Positions 32,877 to 33,099 of a stretch of 33,099 nucleotides of DNA are shown here, in pieces. The notes under the pieces were generated by a model. The model was not told where the DNA came from. It did no database searches and saw nothing but the letters and a program-made list of their open reading frames with translations. This stretch comes from JBFHFS01 sp041583495 (lineage in GTDB: Bacteria; Bacteroidota; Bacteroidia; Bacteroidales; Marinilabiliaceae). Location of the stretch: contig JBFHFS010000055.1 of NCBI GenBank assembly GCA_041583495.1, positions 1-33,099 of the forward strand, in the 5' to 3' direction. Numbering within the stretch: the stretch's first letter is position 1; every line of letters starts with the position of its first letter. Made by a program: the position numbers and the translations under genes.

Positions 32877-33099
32877 ATGACCTTTTACCTCTACATATTA
32901 TACTCCCCCGGCAGTGATAAGTATTACATTGGTCACACGCCCAACGTCGAAAAGAGACTGCAGGAACACAATCATCCACAGGAGGCAGGTAAGTTTACCG
33001 CAAAATATCTTCCCTGGAAAGTTGCTGCATCTTTCCCTGTTTCTGATACTCGCGGGGAAGCCATGATAGTTGAGAGGTTCATTAAAAAGCAGAAATCCA
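32877..33099 (+). CDS. GIY-YIG nuclease-domain protein (3' end cut by window)
   Basis: The first 74 codons from ATG 32877 read MTFYLYILYSPGSDKYYIGH, giving the GIY-YIG pair as YIL (residues 5-8) and YIG (17-19). The conserved Arg27 (VEKRLQEH) and catalytic-type Glu67 (EAMIVERFIKK) follow, in the order of the small YhbQ/UPF0213-like single-domain nucleases of about 80-100 residues. The rest lies past the window. It starts only 5 bp after the tRNA terminator, so its own promoter must lie inside or beyond the terminator, or read-through is used. Bacteroidota genomes often carry such genes next to tRNA or rRNA loci, for reasons that are not settled. Confidence 0.85.
   Translation, partial: MTFYLYILYSPGSDKYYIGHTPNVEKRLQEHNHPQEAGKFTAKYLPWKVAASFPVSDTRGEAMIVERFIKKQKS

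Overview
The window looks like a chromosomal segment of a Bacteroidota bacterium, most likely a Bacteroidales/Marinilabiliales-type anaerobe or facultative anaerobe; this placement is inferred. The evidence is several TAnnTTTG promoter boxes about 20-30 bp ahead of start codons, a membrane-anchored AraC regulator, FISUMP-domain lipoproteins, Bacteroidota-style efflux operons, a GIY-YIG gene beside a tRNA, and a tRNA without an encoded CCA. An oxygen-sensitive type of iron-sulfur reductase pair suggests anaerobic metabolism.

Left part (1-8.1 kb): the 5' end of a Tat-exported protein (minus strand), a decayed ImmA/IrrE-type antitoxin/protease remnant, a von Willebrand A lipoprotein, a small cysteine-rich CGGC protein, an exported bleomycin-hydrolase-type aminopeptidase followed closely by a 7-TM AraC regulator, and two tandem FISUMP lipoproteins that arose by an ~835 bp duplication.

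Middle (8.1-18.3 kb): a double-cubane-cluster/2-hydroxyacyl-CoA dehydratase-like protein with its ATP-dependent activator; a MATE exporter with a cytidylate-kinase-like protein; a Crp/Fnr regulator; then TolC, HlyD and two ABC-2 permeases, an export operon with no ATPase of its own. A palindrome lies between the regulator and the operon. The operon ends at three tandem ~150 bp repeats, each with two CTCGTTTGCAACGAG hairpins (REP-like).

Right part (19-33 kb): a hybrid sensor kinase with a periplasmic substrate-binding sensor domain is divergent from a MacB-type efflux operon (ATPase, permease, permease, adaptor, TolC). That operon has a good sigma-54 promoter match preceded by two palindromes. 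Its two permease genes are separated by 805 bp made of two almost cytosine-free purine tracts around a palindrome-rich element. Then come YceI, kbl and a PfkB-family kinase on the minus strand, tRNA-Asn with a hairpin-riddled partial copy of itself, a strong terminator, and a GIY-YIG nuclease gene cut by the window end.

The most unusual items are the cytosine-free tracts inside the efflux operon, the hairpin-modified tRNA copy, the tandem hairpin array, the double-cubane reductase pair and the tandem FISUMP genes with divergent C-terminal loops.
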